64,000 nt of DNA from Cymbomonas tetramitiformis. Taxonomy: Eukaryota > Chlorophyta > Pyramimonadophyceae > Pyramimonadales > Pyramimonadaceae. The stretch is from contig LGRX02034368.1 of NCBI GenBank assembly GCA_001247695.2, positions 1 to 64,000 on the forward strand, written 5' to 3'. The notes under the pieces are model-generated. The model saw nothing but the letters and a program-made list of their open reading frames with translations. It made no database searches and was not told where the DNA came from. Positions 10,464 through 21,900 of the stretch are shown here, piece by piece (positions within the stretch are counted from its first letter, which is position 1; each line of letters opens with the position of its first letter). The position numbers were made by a program, and so were the translations under genes.

Positions 10464-11318
10464 TCAAAATCCACCACGTCCACGGCCACGACCAGCACCG
10501 CGAGGCAGGGTACAGTCGTTCTGGTGGTGCCCCCATTGGCGGCAATTCCAGCACTGGATCCTCACACCATCTTGGGGCATAGGAGGGGAAGGTACATTCA
10601 CAACAGGATGTTCATAAGAAAAACGCTCCCCTGCTGAATTCCCCCTCGGCTGGTCGCGCTGTTTTGCTGCAGCAGCAGCCACCTGCTTCTCCGCCTTCAC
10701 CAACTTCTCGGCTTTTCGCATCGCCTTGTCTTCCTCCTCGTTGTCAACATACGAGCGCAACTCCAACTTCTCGCACATCGGCCAACCCAACTCAGGCCCC
10801 TTGTCGCTGACCATTGCCAACATTTTGGCACGAGCTCGTGCTCGCTCCCTGCCCTTCTCAGCCAGGTCCATTACACGCTCAAGGGCCCTAATCGCGTCCT
10901 CAGGCAGCTCCAAACCCACCACCAATTGCTGAACGTCCTTCACCGCCGCCACCGTCGTGACGTGAGCGACGTAGTGGTGCTGGACCTCAGCATACTGCTT
11001 GCGCAACCCCTTGTCCTTGTCCTTTTCGTTCGTGGCCCTAGTCAGCTCCACACGATCAGACCCTGGAAAGTTCTCCAGGTCCACAGGCATTTCCCAAGGG
11101 CGCCCACGCTTTCCAGCCGCTTGAGTCGCGTCCCCCAACAATTGCGCCAACCGATTGGTAAAGCGACCCATTTGGACCATCAGCTTCCCCTGTTCAGGCG
11201 TAAGCTCCTCTCCCTCACCAAAAGCAATAATCGCTGCCACATACTGGGGTCGCGCCTCCAACTCCGTAATCTTGAGCTGGCATTTCTCAGCGTCCGTGTA
11301 CCACTCCATTCCGCGCAC
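10464..11318 (-). CDS. Gag-like protein with CCHC zinc knuckle
   Basis: 284 codons from ATG at 11318 to TGA at 10464. The N-terminus is largely charged and helical. Residues ~195-225 are a Lys/Glu/Ala-rich coiled-coil-like stretch (EKLVKAEKQVAAAAAKQRDQ). Near residues 262-275 there is a canonical CX2CX4HX4C zinc knuckle (CWNCRQWGHHQNDC), followed by a Gly/Arg-rich RNA-binding tail (GAGRGRGRGGF). Knuckle plus RGG tail is typical of retroelement Gag that coats element RNA. The ORF is intact, unlike its neighbour at 5.7-8.0 kb, which suggests more recent activity. It lies between A2 and B2 of the split-repeat element and runs in the element's sense direction. Confidence 0.8.
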   Translation of the reverse strand: MRGMEWYTDAEKCQLKITELEARPQYVAAIIAFGEGEELTPEQGKLMVQMGRFTNRLAQLLGDATQAAGKRGRPWEMPVDLENFPGSDRVELTRATNEKDKDKGLRKQYAEVQHHYVAHVTTVAAVKDVQQLVVGLELPEDAIRALERVMDLAEKGRERARARAKMLAMVSDKGPELGWPMCEKLELRSYVDNEEEDKAMRKAEKLVKAEKQVAAAAAKQRDQPRGNSAGERFSYEHPVVNVPSPPMPQDGVRIQCWNCRQWGHHQNDCTLPRGAGRGRGRGGF

Positions 11319-11392
11319 AAAAATAGATAAAAATTCTCAACTGCGCTACGTAATCAACGAACAAATTCTCACTACGGAACGCGCAGCGAGAC

Positions 11393-11549
11393 ACTTCCAC
11401 ACAGTTAATCAGAACACGGCAAGAAGCCTTCTCAGTCACTGAGACGGCTCTTATGGCCTCCGACCGATTAGAAAACCTCAGTTTTCAGATCGGTTCCCGG
11501 TGACTGTCATACTTCCAGTCACCTGTCACAGATCAGAAAACTCTCAGTT
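11393..11549. repeat. Split direct repeat B2
   Basis: 157 bp matching 9725-9881; outer right end of the element, ending ...CTCTCAGTT. Confidence 0.85.
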
Positions 11550-11703
11550 ATTCAACAGATACTCGTGAGATTTGCAAATTAGGGTTTGGTACCGCCAAAA
11601 CGGCTTTAGGGCTTTCAAGCGAAGGGAAGGGCCGCCAAAGGCAAACTTGCCATTACCAAGTTAAGGCGCAGAGCTTGAAGTGTCACTCTGTGTATTGCTC
11701 GTG

Positions 11704-12663
11704 ATGAAGGGCCCTAGCAAGAGGAAACGCGGAGAGGGACCGCCGATATCCCTTCCGCTTTCCGCCGAAGATCCTCTTGTGACTCAAAAAAAGGTATGCT
11801 CCAACTGCTTCTGCAACGTTGGAAAGGACATACTTGGTATTTTGATTCCCATGTAAGTGCTGGACGTAAAGTTTTCAAGAATGCCTTTTGGGTATTGTCG
11901 CTCTGACGCTCGAGTATTCAGGCTCTCGCTTTTGTGCAAACCTCTTGAGCTCGTTCAACTTAGCTTTAACACAAAGCACTCTCCAAGTAACGACAGCACA
12001 TGCGAAATGTTCTCAAGCGAAGTTTCGCCAAGCGTATCTGTTTGTGCTTCAGGCAGTGTTACACGCCAACGGCCTTTCTCTACTATTATCCCTGACATCC
12101 TCGAGGTGAGCAAAGTCGTCAATGTCATGTGTGCAAAAATCATAAAGCTAGAACACGTGTTCGGATACTTGAGTGTCCTATTTGAGGCAGGATTTGGGCG
12201 TCCACCACAACTCTTAGCCCGCAATTCGCTTCCCCGAGACGAGGGCACAAGGGCTTAGTGTTTGGACTCAAGCTTCGAATTCCCTCCCACGCAGCCGCGA
12301 GACTCTGAACAAGTTCATCGAGAGCGCGCGTGTCTTGAGTTTCAACGAGGTGTGGCCGCGTACTTTCGAGCCTCAATCAAACGCTGTTGTTCAGGTTCTT
12401 GCGTTATATGTATATATATGTATATGCGTGGTAAAGAGCTATTTATTCAAGTAACAGATCGAGGTACTTGCGTGGAAACGCTCTGAAAGAGTGGACTTTT
12501 AGGAAGCTTGCCACCTAAGCCGAGGTCCCTTCACAAAGTGATCTTCCGCGTAGACAACTCAAGAACTGCTTACGTGCGCATCTCCAGATTGCGGAAGACC
12601 ATAGCTTCCAACGCGTGTGGCTGTATATGTTCAAAATTCACAGGAACGTCCTTTGGATATGAA
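11704..12663 (+). CDS. Candidate multi-exon host coding sequence (unidentified)
   Basis: An ATG at 11704 opens MKGPSKRKRGEGPPISLPLS and continues to a possible donor (AAG/GTATGC at 11794) or to CAT/GTAAGT at 11853. Further protein-like blocks in consistent sense orientation are: 11919-12104 between an ATTCAG acceptor and a CGAG/GTGAGC donor; 12290-12390, read as ETLNKFIESARVLSFNEVWP; and 12525-12663, read as SDLPRRQLKNCLRAHLQIAE and ending ...RNVLWI then TGA. I cannot name the family or prove the splicing. It may be a small separate gene or the 5' end of the SET-domain gene. The split-repeat element ends only 155 bp upstream of the ATG. Confidence 0.3.
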
Positions 12664-13271
12664 ATAAACAAGTGACATGAAAGGTAGGACGTGTTCCTTG
12701 AGAGTGCAATTCGAAACTGAAGCTGAACGTTAGAGTTGAACTGTAACGGCAGGAAGAGCTATACTTTTTTACTCAACCTCGGGGGGATGAAGAAGCAAGC
12801 ATTCCTCTCATATCCCCGCGCAACGAGGCGACTGCATTGCACTTGTGCACCGTTGCCTTGGAGTCAGCCAATCAGACAGGTTTGCGCCTGACCCTTTTAG
12901 CAAGAAACTATTCGAGATTTTGGGCTCTGGGGAAAGGTTTTAGGTCCGAATTCGAACTAAAATTTCTGGCCGATAGTTTTATAAGATATTTCTTGCCCTG
13001 ATCTATGACAGACATGCGCCCTTGTACACAAAAGTACACCTGAACGGATTTTTGCCTCTTTTATCGGGGTTTGCGACTTGTCTTTTTCTTGCCTAAATGG
13101 TGGTATTCATCAAGGTAGGTGTAGCGGTTTTGTGACAGCGGTGAAGGTCAATGTGGGGGCTGCGATTCTTGGTCTAGTGATGTGGCATTCAATCCAGTCC
13201 TCGCCTCAGAGCGCCACCATGAGGCGCTGAGGCCAAAACAAGAATTTCGGCGTTGACCACAACTGCTGCAG
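12664..13271. other. Intergenic or intronic stretch, nothing recognised
   Basis: AT-richer sequence without tandem repeats or a supported ORF. It ends at a CTGCTGCAG acceptor-like site. Confidence 0.5.
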
Positions 13272-13528
13272 TTCTTGCTGTTCGGAGCACTCCATCGCGG
13301 GCCGCAACGAGAAGAGGCTAATGGAGGTGTGAAGGGAGAGACTGTCCTTGCAGAATTCGTGCTGGAGCTCGTGGTTGGTCTGCAGGAGAAGCGCGCAGAG
13401 CTCGGGGGCCCAGACACTCCGTCGACAGAGGAAGTGGAAAGCTCTGCCAGCCTGGCGCCTGGCGCTGCCACGTTGGAATGGGCTGTGGAGCGGGGCGTTA
13501 ACTCTCGAGTCCGGTGCGGCATATTTGA
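13272..13528 (+). CDS. Candidate upstream exon of the SET-domain gene
   Basis: After an acceptor-like CTGCAG (13271), an 86-codon open stretch runs to GAAG/GTTAAT. Its end reads ATLEWAVERGVNSRVRCGIF. This resembles the segment just before the SET domain in SETD3/Rubisco-LSMT proteins (a Leu/Trp motif, then Gly, then a hydrophobic-Phe-Glu-Gly turn before the Gly-Arg-Gly start of SET). The next expected motif, GRGL, was not found, so the link to the exons at 15947 onward is unproven. Confidence 0.4.
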
Positions 13529-15946
13529 AGGTTAATTTCTCTACTTTGCTTCTGCTGCACATCTGACTATTTGCTGCCTTCGCATGGACATCATCGAGTG
13601 AGGTGGTATGCTGCCCATGACTTCCGACACCTCGTTCTGAAAATTTTTCTCCATACACTCCGTTGCTTGAGGCACACTGCAGCATTTTTCAAAGGCGATA
13701 TATAATGCTATGATATGTTTTTACTTTAAAGCTTAGGTTTTCAACACTGGGGTCCTAGGCAGGTCATTATCCATGGTCTTGAGGCCAGACAAATGCTTTG
13801 TCCGACATCCTTTCACAGGGGATTGGTCCAATTTCCAGTTGTAGTTGGTCAGCCTGGTGTGTACCGAGCATGACTTCCCCATTCGCCTTATGCGGAATAT
13901 GTGGTTGTGGTAAGGGGGCGAGGCAGGGTGCTGTGGGTATGCAAAGCTAGTTGAGTTACAGGGAGTTACAGGGAGTTACAGGGAGAGGAGGAGGGGGGAG
14001 GCAAACAGGAGGGCTGCGCGGTGTGTGTGCAGTGGACGACATCCATCCCGGCGAGTGTGTTTTGCAGGTGAATGCCTGAATTCAATGCTGACCCCATGTC
14101 ATAGGAAGTGGTTACTGCAGCCGCCTTTGGTGGCACCCAACAGCTGGGCTGAGCATCAATGGCACACCATTTAGGCCTGAGCATCAGTGGCACGTCGTTT
14201 TGGCCTGAGCATCAGTGGCGCGTCATTTAGGCCTGATGTCATTTAGGCCTGAGCATCAATGGCGCGTCATTTAGGCCTGAAGCTCATGCCATCGGGTGCC
14301 GATCAACATCTTTGGCATGAACGCTGTTGGTAGCATTGATTAGTGTGCAAATGGATGAGCAAGTTTTCATTGGGTCTTTCGTCTTGGTAACAATTCTCTG
14401 GCACTGGATTCATAGCATTTATAGCAGTTATACTGATGAACGATTCGATGGCGACGATACAACTGTGGGCTCTGGAGCAATGGCAAGCAATCCATCAAAC
14501 TTAGGTTTTTTCAAAGTTGCGATCCTATCGCTGCACGATGGGTGCTGCCTAGGTACCTCAAACGCTGTTGATAACGCAAGACATGGCGCAAATCTCTGCA
14601 CTAGTGCGTACCCTCCTTGCTGTACCGACCTTGGATTAAATAGAGCACGCACATCCTCGTTGCATCTTCTGATCTCCGGTTTGGGTTTTTAGTGCAGCTG
14701 TATATTTCTTTGAGACAGAGGTGGCTACTTCACACACAATTGTCTGTGGTGGCACGGGTTGCAATGCAGTCCATGCTTTATATCTCAAGGGTCGTGCGCT
14801 AGAGTACCGTGGATCTTCCCTCTTCCCACTGAGTCCGGCTGCTCCATGTCAGGGCGCAGCTTTGCGAGCCGCTGAAGAAGACATCGATGGTACTCTCACT
14901 CACCCATGCGATGTTTTCTGACGCGCCTCTCCTTGGGGACACCTTCGTGCCTTGGAGCACGTCAGCGATCCATTGACACATAAGTCGTAGCTCGGGATCA
15001 TCTCGGTTTGGGATTATTGGCCGCATTTCCTTTATCCAATATCCTCGATTCTATGTCATCGTCTCACTTGGACTTGTGTAAATTCAACAGATGAATCGGT
15101 GGCGCTGTTATGGACTATTCAGCAGCGCAGCAATCCTGGGGCAGTGTGACCCACGCCACCCCTGCTTTTACTGGCCCTAGGCTCTGCTGGGATCCCACTT
15201 CGTGTGCTACTGTATTGTGTCTGCATGCAGTAGCAGCGTCGCTCTCATGGATGAGGTAATCGATTTGTGCACTGCATTGGTGGCCGGGCATGAGGTGGAT
15301 GTGCATTGGTGGCCGGGCAGGAATTTGCCACTTTTTGGGCGTCCTTCCCGGAGTCCTTTAACACAGGTGCATATTGCTGCACTGCCTTGGCTCGCCCCTG
15401 GCTGCAGTGAGGAGGGTGCGGATGAGATGTCATGATGTCCGAGCAGTAAAATGTAGAAGATGCTTTTTAGGGATACCTTCATGAGAATTTTCACCACTCC
15501 CAAGATGAGAAGTTTGTTTAGGTATTATTTATTGCATTCACCAAAAAGATGCTTGCAAGCGTCCACTGATCCAGGGGTGAGTTGAAGTTTGTGGGAATGC
15601 CGTGCTGTAGGGCTGTCCTGGAGCACCGCGGCCTTGGCTCTGCTGGATGGCTCAGCGCTGTTGGACCGCACCATTGAGACCCGGCAGGTTTGGCTGCCAC
15701 CACGCGATCAAATCCCTAAGAGTTGATTGGTTCTAACGTGGATGGCAAATCATGAAAATATGGACGAGCTCGCTGACTACTCCTTTCCAGCTCAGCTTGC
15801 CAGTGCACGGAATCATGTCCAAGGCACAACGGTGTCGGCGATGAGATGCCCGAGGCGCACTCGAGGGCGCAGATTTATCGATTCAGCTTGTTCAACCAAG
15901 CAATTTAGACATTGACATGGCTCGTGTGGGATGATTTTGGTGGCAG
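13529..15946. repeat. Intron-like region with short tandem repeats
   Basis: Contains three copies of GTTACAGGGA (about 13954-13985) and about four copies of a 31-bp unit TTTAGGCCTGAGCATCARTG (14150-14285). Exon-like pieces are possible (for example 14430-14515 and 14760-14920), but none could be assigned. Confidence 0.6.
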
Positions 15947-18900
15947 CTTGTGCGGTCGTCCTACGATGCGCTGTTTCCGCGTCTCTCACGCGCACTGCCG
16001 CAAGTGTTTCCCGAAGCACTCTTCACATGGGAAAAGGTTTGAGCTGCTTGCTACTTTTGGGGCCGTGAATGTTGCGTGAAAGTGAGAAGATTTTGTCATG
16101 CGTAGCGCCAACAAAGCTTGTCACTTGGTATGACCCAGACGGAAGTTTGCGTTTGGACCTGGGCCAAGGTCGCGAGCTCAACCTCAGTGGAAGTCACGGG
16201 CTTGACCCATTTGCATCGAGGTCCCACTTCAGCCTGCTCCGCGGTTTTTGGATCCTTGCAGCAAGTTTACCACCTCTGACCCAAAGATGAATTTATTCTG
16301 CGGGCTGACTAGGATGTGGCCCGCGGCGCAGTACAAGTGGGCAGCCGAGCTGTGGAACTCGTATGCGCTCCTCGTCAAGTTCCAGGTCGCCCCTGCCTTG
16401 TGATTTACCCTGTGACAGCCTAGCACCCTTCACAGGCCTTTTCCAAGTGTCTCATCCCGCATCAACCAGCACAGCCGCACTTCACTTGGCATTCCTAGTA
16501 CAGCCACACCTTATCCGCCCCTCCCGGTACAGGTACACCTCATTAGCCTCTCCCGAGACGGCCTGGTATCATCGCCCCCTCAGAACAGCTCATCCACCTT
16601 GCCCAGTACCCGGCACACTCGCACGTCATCAGCTTCGCCCGACACAACCACACCTCCTTCTGCCTTTCCTCGGATCGCCATACCTCAGCTGCCCCTCGTA
16701 AGCACCACATCCGATCAGTCCGCACTTTTCATAACCGACACAGCTGCACCCCATCCATCTTGCCTGGCACACCCGCAACTCCTCTGCCTCTCCCAACACA
16801 GCTGCACCCCATCAACTCTCTTGGCACAACCCCACTTCATCAAATCTTTGTTGACACAGCTCGCATTACATGTCTGCCCCTCATCAGCTTCTCCCGGCAC
16901 AGCTGCACCCCATTCAGGAGGGCTCCTAGAGAACCGCGAGCCTCATCCTTGCCCGCCACAGCTGCAGCATATCCAAATCCTCTCAGCGCAGCCACACATC
17001 CGTCGCCTCCCCCCAATCTGCATGCCAATGACCACTCAATAACCCAAGCAGTTTGTTGCCCCTGGTGGGGTCTCCAGAGCAGTTTTGACTTGCACCCCGA
17101 CTGAAAACACCCTATCATGACTTTTTGTAAGGAATCTATATCATACAGTACGGGTCATCAAGCTGCTGTGGAGACTGTGTGTACTTCATTCTCGCACCTC
17201 CACGCCAGGTTTCCAAGATTAAATGGTTGGAGGAACTGTGGCATTCAGGATGGCAAGCAGAGAAGTTGTTTGGTTCCCGCGGTTGGTGAGCCTTCCCCTG
17301 CAGATGTCCTCTCCAACCCGCGATCTCATGTTCTGTGGTTTGTGTGGCAGTGCCCAAGGAGGAGGATCGTGGAGAAGAGCACTTCCGTGCGATAGTGCCC
17401 CAGTGTTAAGTAATGAATGGGATTGATGGCGCCCCCAATGTTAAGTAATGAATGGGATTGATGGCGCCCCCAGTGTTAGGTAATGAATGGGATTGATGGC
17501 GCCCCCAATGTTAAGCAATGAATGGGATTGATGGTGCCCCCAGTGTTAAGCAGCAGAATGGGATTGATGGCGCCCCAGTGTTAAGCAATGAATGGGATTG
17601 ATGGCGCCCCAGTGTGAAGCAATGAGTGGGATTGATGGCGCCCCAGTGTTAAGCAATGAATGGGATTGATGGCGCCCCCAGTGCTAAGCAATGAGTGGGA
17701 TTGATGGCGCCCCCAGTGTTAAGCAATGAATGGGATTGATGCCCCCAGTGCTAAGCAATGAGTGGGATTGATGGCGCCCCCAATGTTAAGCAATGAATGG
17801 GATTGATGGCGCCCCCAGTGTGAAGCAATGAATGGGATTGATGGCGCCCCCAGTGTGAAGCAACGAATGGGATTGATGGTGCCCCCAGTGTTAAGCAATG
17901 AATGGGATTGATGGCGCCCCCAGTGTTAAGCAATGAATGGGATTGATGGCGCCCCCAGTGCTAAGCAATGAGTGGGATTGATGGCGCCCCCAGTGTTAAG
18001 CGATGTTATTCCCATGGGTCCATTCGCTGGGAACAATAGCGCGCCACTCACAAGGAAGCATAACCAATGATGCTGTTGCTCTGATTCGTGATATAGAATA
18101 TTGCAGTGAAACATTATTTTGCAAATCCAAGGGGTAGATATCTACACCTTACTACCATGAACATATGCTCTCATTATTGCTTCGGTGTGAGTGGGGCACT
18201 ATCGTTCCTATCCATCGCTTAACAGTGGGACAATATCGTGCCAGAATGCTGTTCTCCCCGGCCCTGCGCTTAGGCTTCTTCCAGCTAGGTCCACGTCCTG
18301 CTGGGTGGATAGTTCCCGGGTTAGGATGCAGGGGGCTCCAACACCTTTGGACGTCGCGGAACAGATGGGGAAACCCCTCACCATGGGCATGTGCGATGTT
18401 TGAGTCGTAAGTTTATGAATATTGCATCAGAGTTTGGATGCTGAGCTCGTGTTGTGATTTGCTTGATTTGGTGGTTGAGCCTTCGGACGCTCCTCGTATC
18501 TGTGACGTGTGAATGTGCGTGTGCTTATCCTTGGACCGACTCCTTTGGCGCACCGTAACCGCAGAAGACCGGATGCACTATGTACCCACGCCGGGGATCA
18601 AAGGATTCAGCACACACTTCGGGACACTTATCCGGGTTCTCCGGAGCTCACTAGTGAAGAATGGGACCCCCTAAGCCTTACTGAGCCACCCGAGCCACTC
18701 TGCATCCGCTCCGCCGGCGCACTGCTGCCGTGTACCTGAAGCCGGTTCATCCCTGCCCCCCGAGCTGCACGTCATATCTCCACCACCAAGCCTACGCGCA
18801 GGACCACCTCTCTGCTCCTTGAGCCTCACTGAACCACCTGAGCCCCTCTGCGGCTGCCCTGCCGGCGCACTGCTGCTCTGCGGCTGCCCTGCCGGCGCAC

Positions 18901-21900
18901 TGCTGCTGTGTCTCTGAAGCCGGCTCACCTCCGCCACTCGAGCCATCTCTTAACCACCATTATTTTTAGGGTTTTAGGGATTAGAGTTTGTGGTAATCTG
19001 AACTTGCTTTGACTTCTGTCTGGTACCTCATGGCTGTTTCACCTGCTGGGGGACTGGTGATCATTGGCCAAGATATGAGGTACTGGCACCTCGTTGTGAA
19101 TGGGGACGGCCACAGGATGGATGCGGGTGCTGGGGTGTGGCGGTCGCTGTGGTGCCTACCTGGCGGGTGCTGCCTCTTGAGGAATAACACAGACTAGTCT
19201 GCTTTCTTTGCAAGGAGAGACAGGGTGGGGTGAACGCCTCGCTCTATGTCCTCCCTTGATCTCTGCGGGGAGCGCCTCGGTGCCCGCTTCTGGTTTTTGC
19301 TTTGATGCATCTTCCATTGTCAGACCATCGGTTTGGATTCATCCACCAACAGGTTTCATCCATTCATCGACTGTGAGGCCGCCGGGGGGCATGCCGGCAG
19401 GATTCGCTCACTCCGATACCCGGGAATCAGCACGCATTGAGTTGCGCGATGTTGCAGAGTCTCGCGTGTTTGGCAGTGATTGGTACATACATACATCCAT
19501 CCATGCTGCTTTGCATTGGTTTAGAGGTGTGTGTTTGTGTTTATGCTTATCCTTGCGACTCCTTTGGCACCCCGTAACCACAGGAGACTGCACTATGTAC
19601 CCACGCCGGGGATCAAAGGATTCAGCACACACTTCGGGACACTCATCCGGATTCTCCGGAGCTCACTAGTGAAGAATGGGACCCCCTAAGCCTCGCTGAG
19701 CCACCCGAGCCCCTCTGCATCTGCACCGCCAGCGCACTGCCGCCTTGTGCTTGAAGCCGGTTCATCCCTGCCCCCCGAGCTGCGCGAGCCATATCTCCAC
19801 CACCAAGCCCACGCGCAAGACCACCCCTCAGCTCCCTGAGCCTCACTGGGCCACCTGAGCCCCTCTGCGGCTGTCCTGCCGGCGCACTGCTGCTGTGTCT
19901 CTGGAGCCGGCTCACCTCCGCCAATCGAGCCACCCCTCCACCACCAAGCCCCCATCCCACATCACCCCGCTGCCCCCTACAGCCTGGTCTCAAGAGAGCT
20001 TGCCCACCCACGCCACGGCCAGAATGCCCATGCGCTGTCCCAAGGGGCTGAGAATGATAAACTGGGTTGCCCTCATCCAAACTTGCGCATCTGCCACCGC
20101 CTTGCGCCTGTAGCCCTCTACCCCCAGCACCAACTCCCCGTGACTGGAGCCCTTGCGCTGACTGCCTTGCGAGGTGGCCGCGAATTTGAGCAATGCGCTC
20201 CGCACTTGCGCTGTAACTGTCACGCCGCACTGTTCTTACTTGGGGTCCCATCCCCACAGTTGCCTGTGTGTCCCAAGCCCTCCCGGTGGCCGATAGTTCA
20301 CCACCCGGTCGTCGCCTTCCCGACAGCTGCTCACGGTTAGTTCCGGCACAGCCAGCAACCTCGCCCGGTGGGCACGGAAGCTGATGAGATGCCGTATGCT
20401 GCCGTGCAACCTGTTGTGAGTGGTCATCGCTGCCGGGATGGCCCCCCGGGCTGTGAGGGGCTCGGCGTGTGTCAACTCCACCCGCGGACCTCCGCACATC
20501 TCCCCCGTCATCCTCATCAGTCCCCCCCATGCCATCAACCCCCCCAAGAAGGCCAGCCACCTGCCTGCTCGCCCCCATCAAGGTGGCCACCCCTCCCTCA
20601 GCCAAGGCTATTGCTTGCTCCGACGAGGCCCCACTCTGCTCCTGAGTCCAGACCCCACTCCCCAGGCCCAGCGACAAAAGGTCATCCCACTCATTCAAGA
20701 TATCCTCGACACTTAACGCCGCCTGGCTGAGCCCGCCTATGCCTGCCCGTGCCCCTCCAGATCGCGCCTCGGTGGTGCCCCCTCCTTGACCCTCCACAGT
20801 GCCCAGATGCTCCACCTCCCGCCGCACGTCCTCCATGCTCTCCAAAAGCCTCGATGCCATCGCGCCTGCCTCGCCTGCCTCACCGGGAGCCTGCCCAGAC
20901 CGCTCACGCCGCGTTCCCTCAGATTCCTGCATCCCACCGCCAGACCCATCCTGCGTGGCATAGTCTGTCTCCTCGAACGCGTCCTCCCACGCTCTGTCCA
21001 TCAGTGCCAGCCTCTCCGCCCCTTCCCGTCGGTCCGCCTCCCCCTGATCCAGGTCCGGGCCCATGCCTCCTCCCACACGCCCTCCGCCAGCCCAACGCCA
21101 CCCACTTCCGGCCGGACATCGCCCTACAGCCCGCCTGATGATCAGCCCTGTAACCCCCCGTGCAAGCGCGAAAGAAAGCAGCCGGACCCACTTCTCCTTC
21201 CAGCCCACAGCCCCGCCACGTGCCGCTTCTTCGTCCTCGTCCTCGTCCTCGTCCCCATTGCTGTCCACCTGCTCTTCCCCTTCCGCGTTCGCCTCCATGT
21301 ACCGCCGCTCCCTGAAGCGCCGCTGCATCTTCCGAAGGAATCCATACGCCGCAGGCCCTAGCCCACCATACACCTCCACCCCAAAGGGGATGAAGTGATG
21401 TGGGCGGACATCCCCGTACGTCGCCACCTTGCTCTCCTCTACCTTCTTCGCCGCCGCCCCGGGGGCCATCATGGCCGCTCCCAGGTGCGCGTCTGACATT
21501 GGCCGCGCCGTGGCCATCAAACACAGCACATGCTTGAGGTGTGTATGCTTATCCTTGCGAACTTTAGCACCCTGCAGCCACAGGAGACTGCACTCATGTA
21601 CCCACGCCGGGAGATCAAAGGGATTCAGCACACACTGGACACCTATCCGGATGCCCTCCGGAGCTCTCGCCTAGTGAAGAATGGGACCCCCTAAGCCTCG
21701 CTGAGCCACCAGAGCCGATCTTTCGAGGTGTGTGTGTGTGTGTGTGTGTGTGTCGATGGTATCTTGCCACGGCCCCGCCCTGTTCTTGAATGCTTCTCAC
21801 ATCCACTGGGATGATGGTGGGCTGGCTTTTGTCAGCGGGCGTGCCGCTCAGTGTGTGGTGATCTGTCACAGCTCCCCTCCGCTCTGGCATGCTTCTGTCA

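Larger units (their letters stand above)
9146..11549 (-). mobile_element. PAT/TOC1-like DIRS element with split direct repeats (non-autonomous)
   Basis: Order on the plus strand: A1 (9146-9212), B1+A2 fused (9725-9945), gag ORF on minus, B2 (11393-11549). A1 and A2 match over 67 bp and B1 and B2 over 157 bp. B1 and A2 overlap by GTT (9879-9881), and the element's outer ends are also GTT (9146-9148, 11547-11549). This is the split-direct-repeat architecture of PAT-like DIRS elements and of Chlamydomonas TOC1, which integrate by tyrosine recombinase through a small circle-junction overlap and make no target duplication. Only Gag is present; reverse transcriptase, RNase H and tyrosine recombinase are missing. 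Confidence 0.85.

Noticed and set aside
20919..21524. 201-codon minus ORF overlapping the LINE-like frame
   Set aside because: Shadow frame of the 19643-21631 region without any domain; the YGD...PFGVE motif lies in the other frame.
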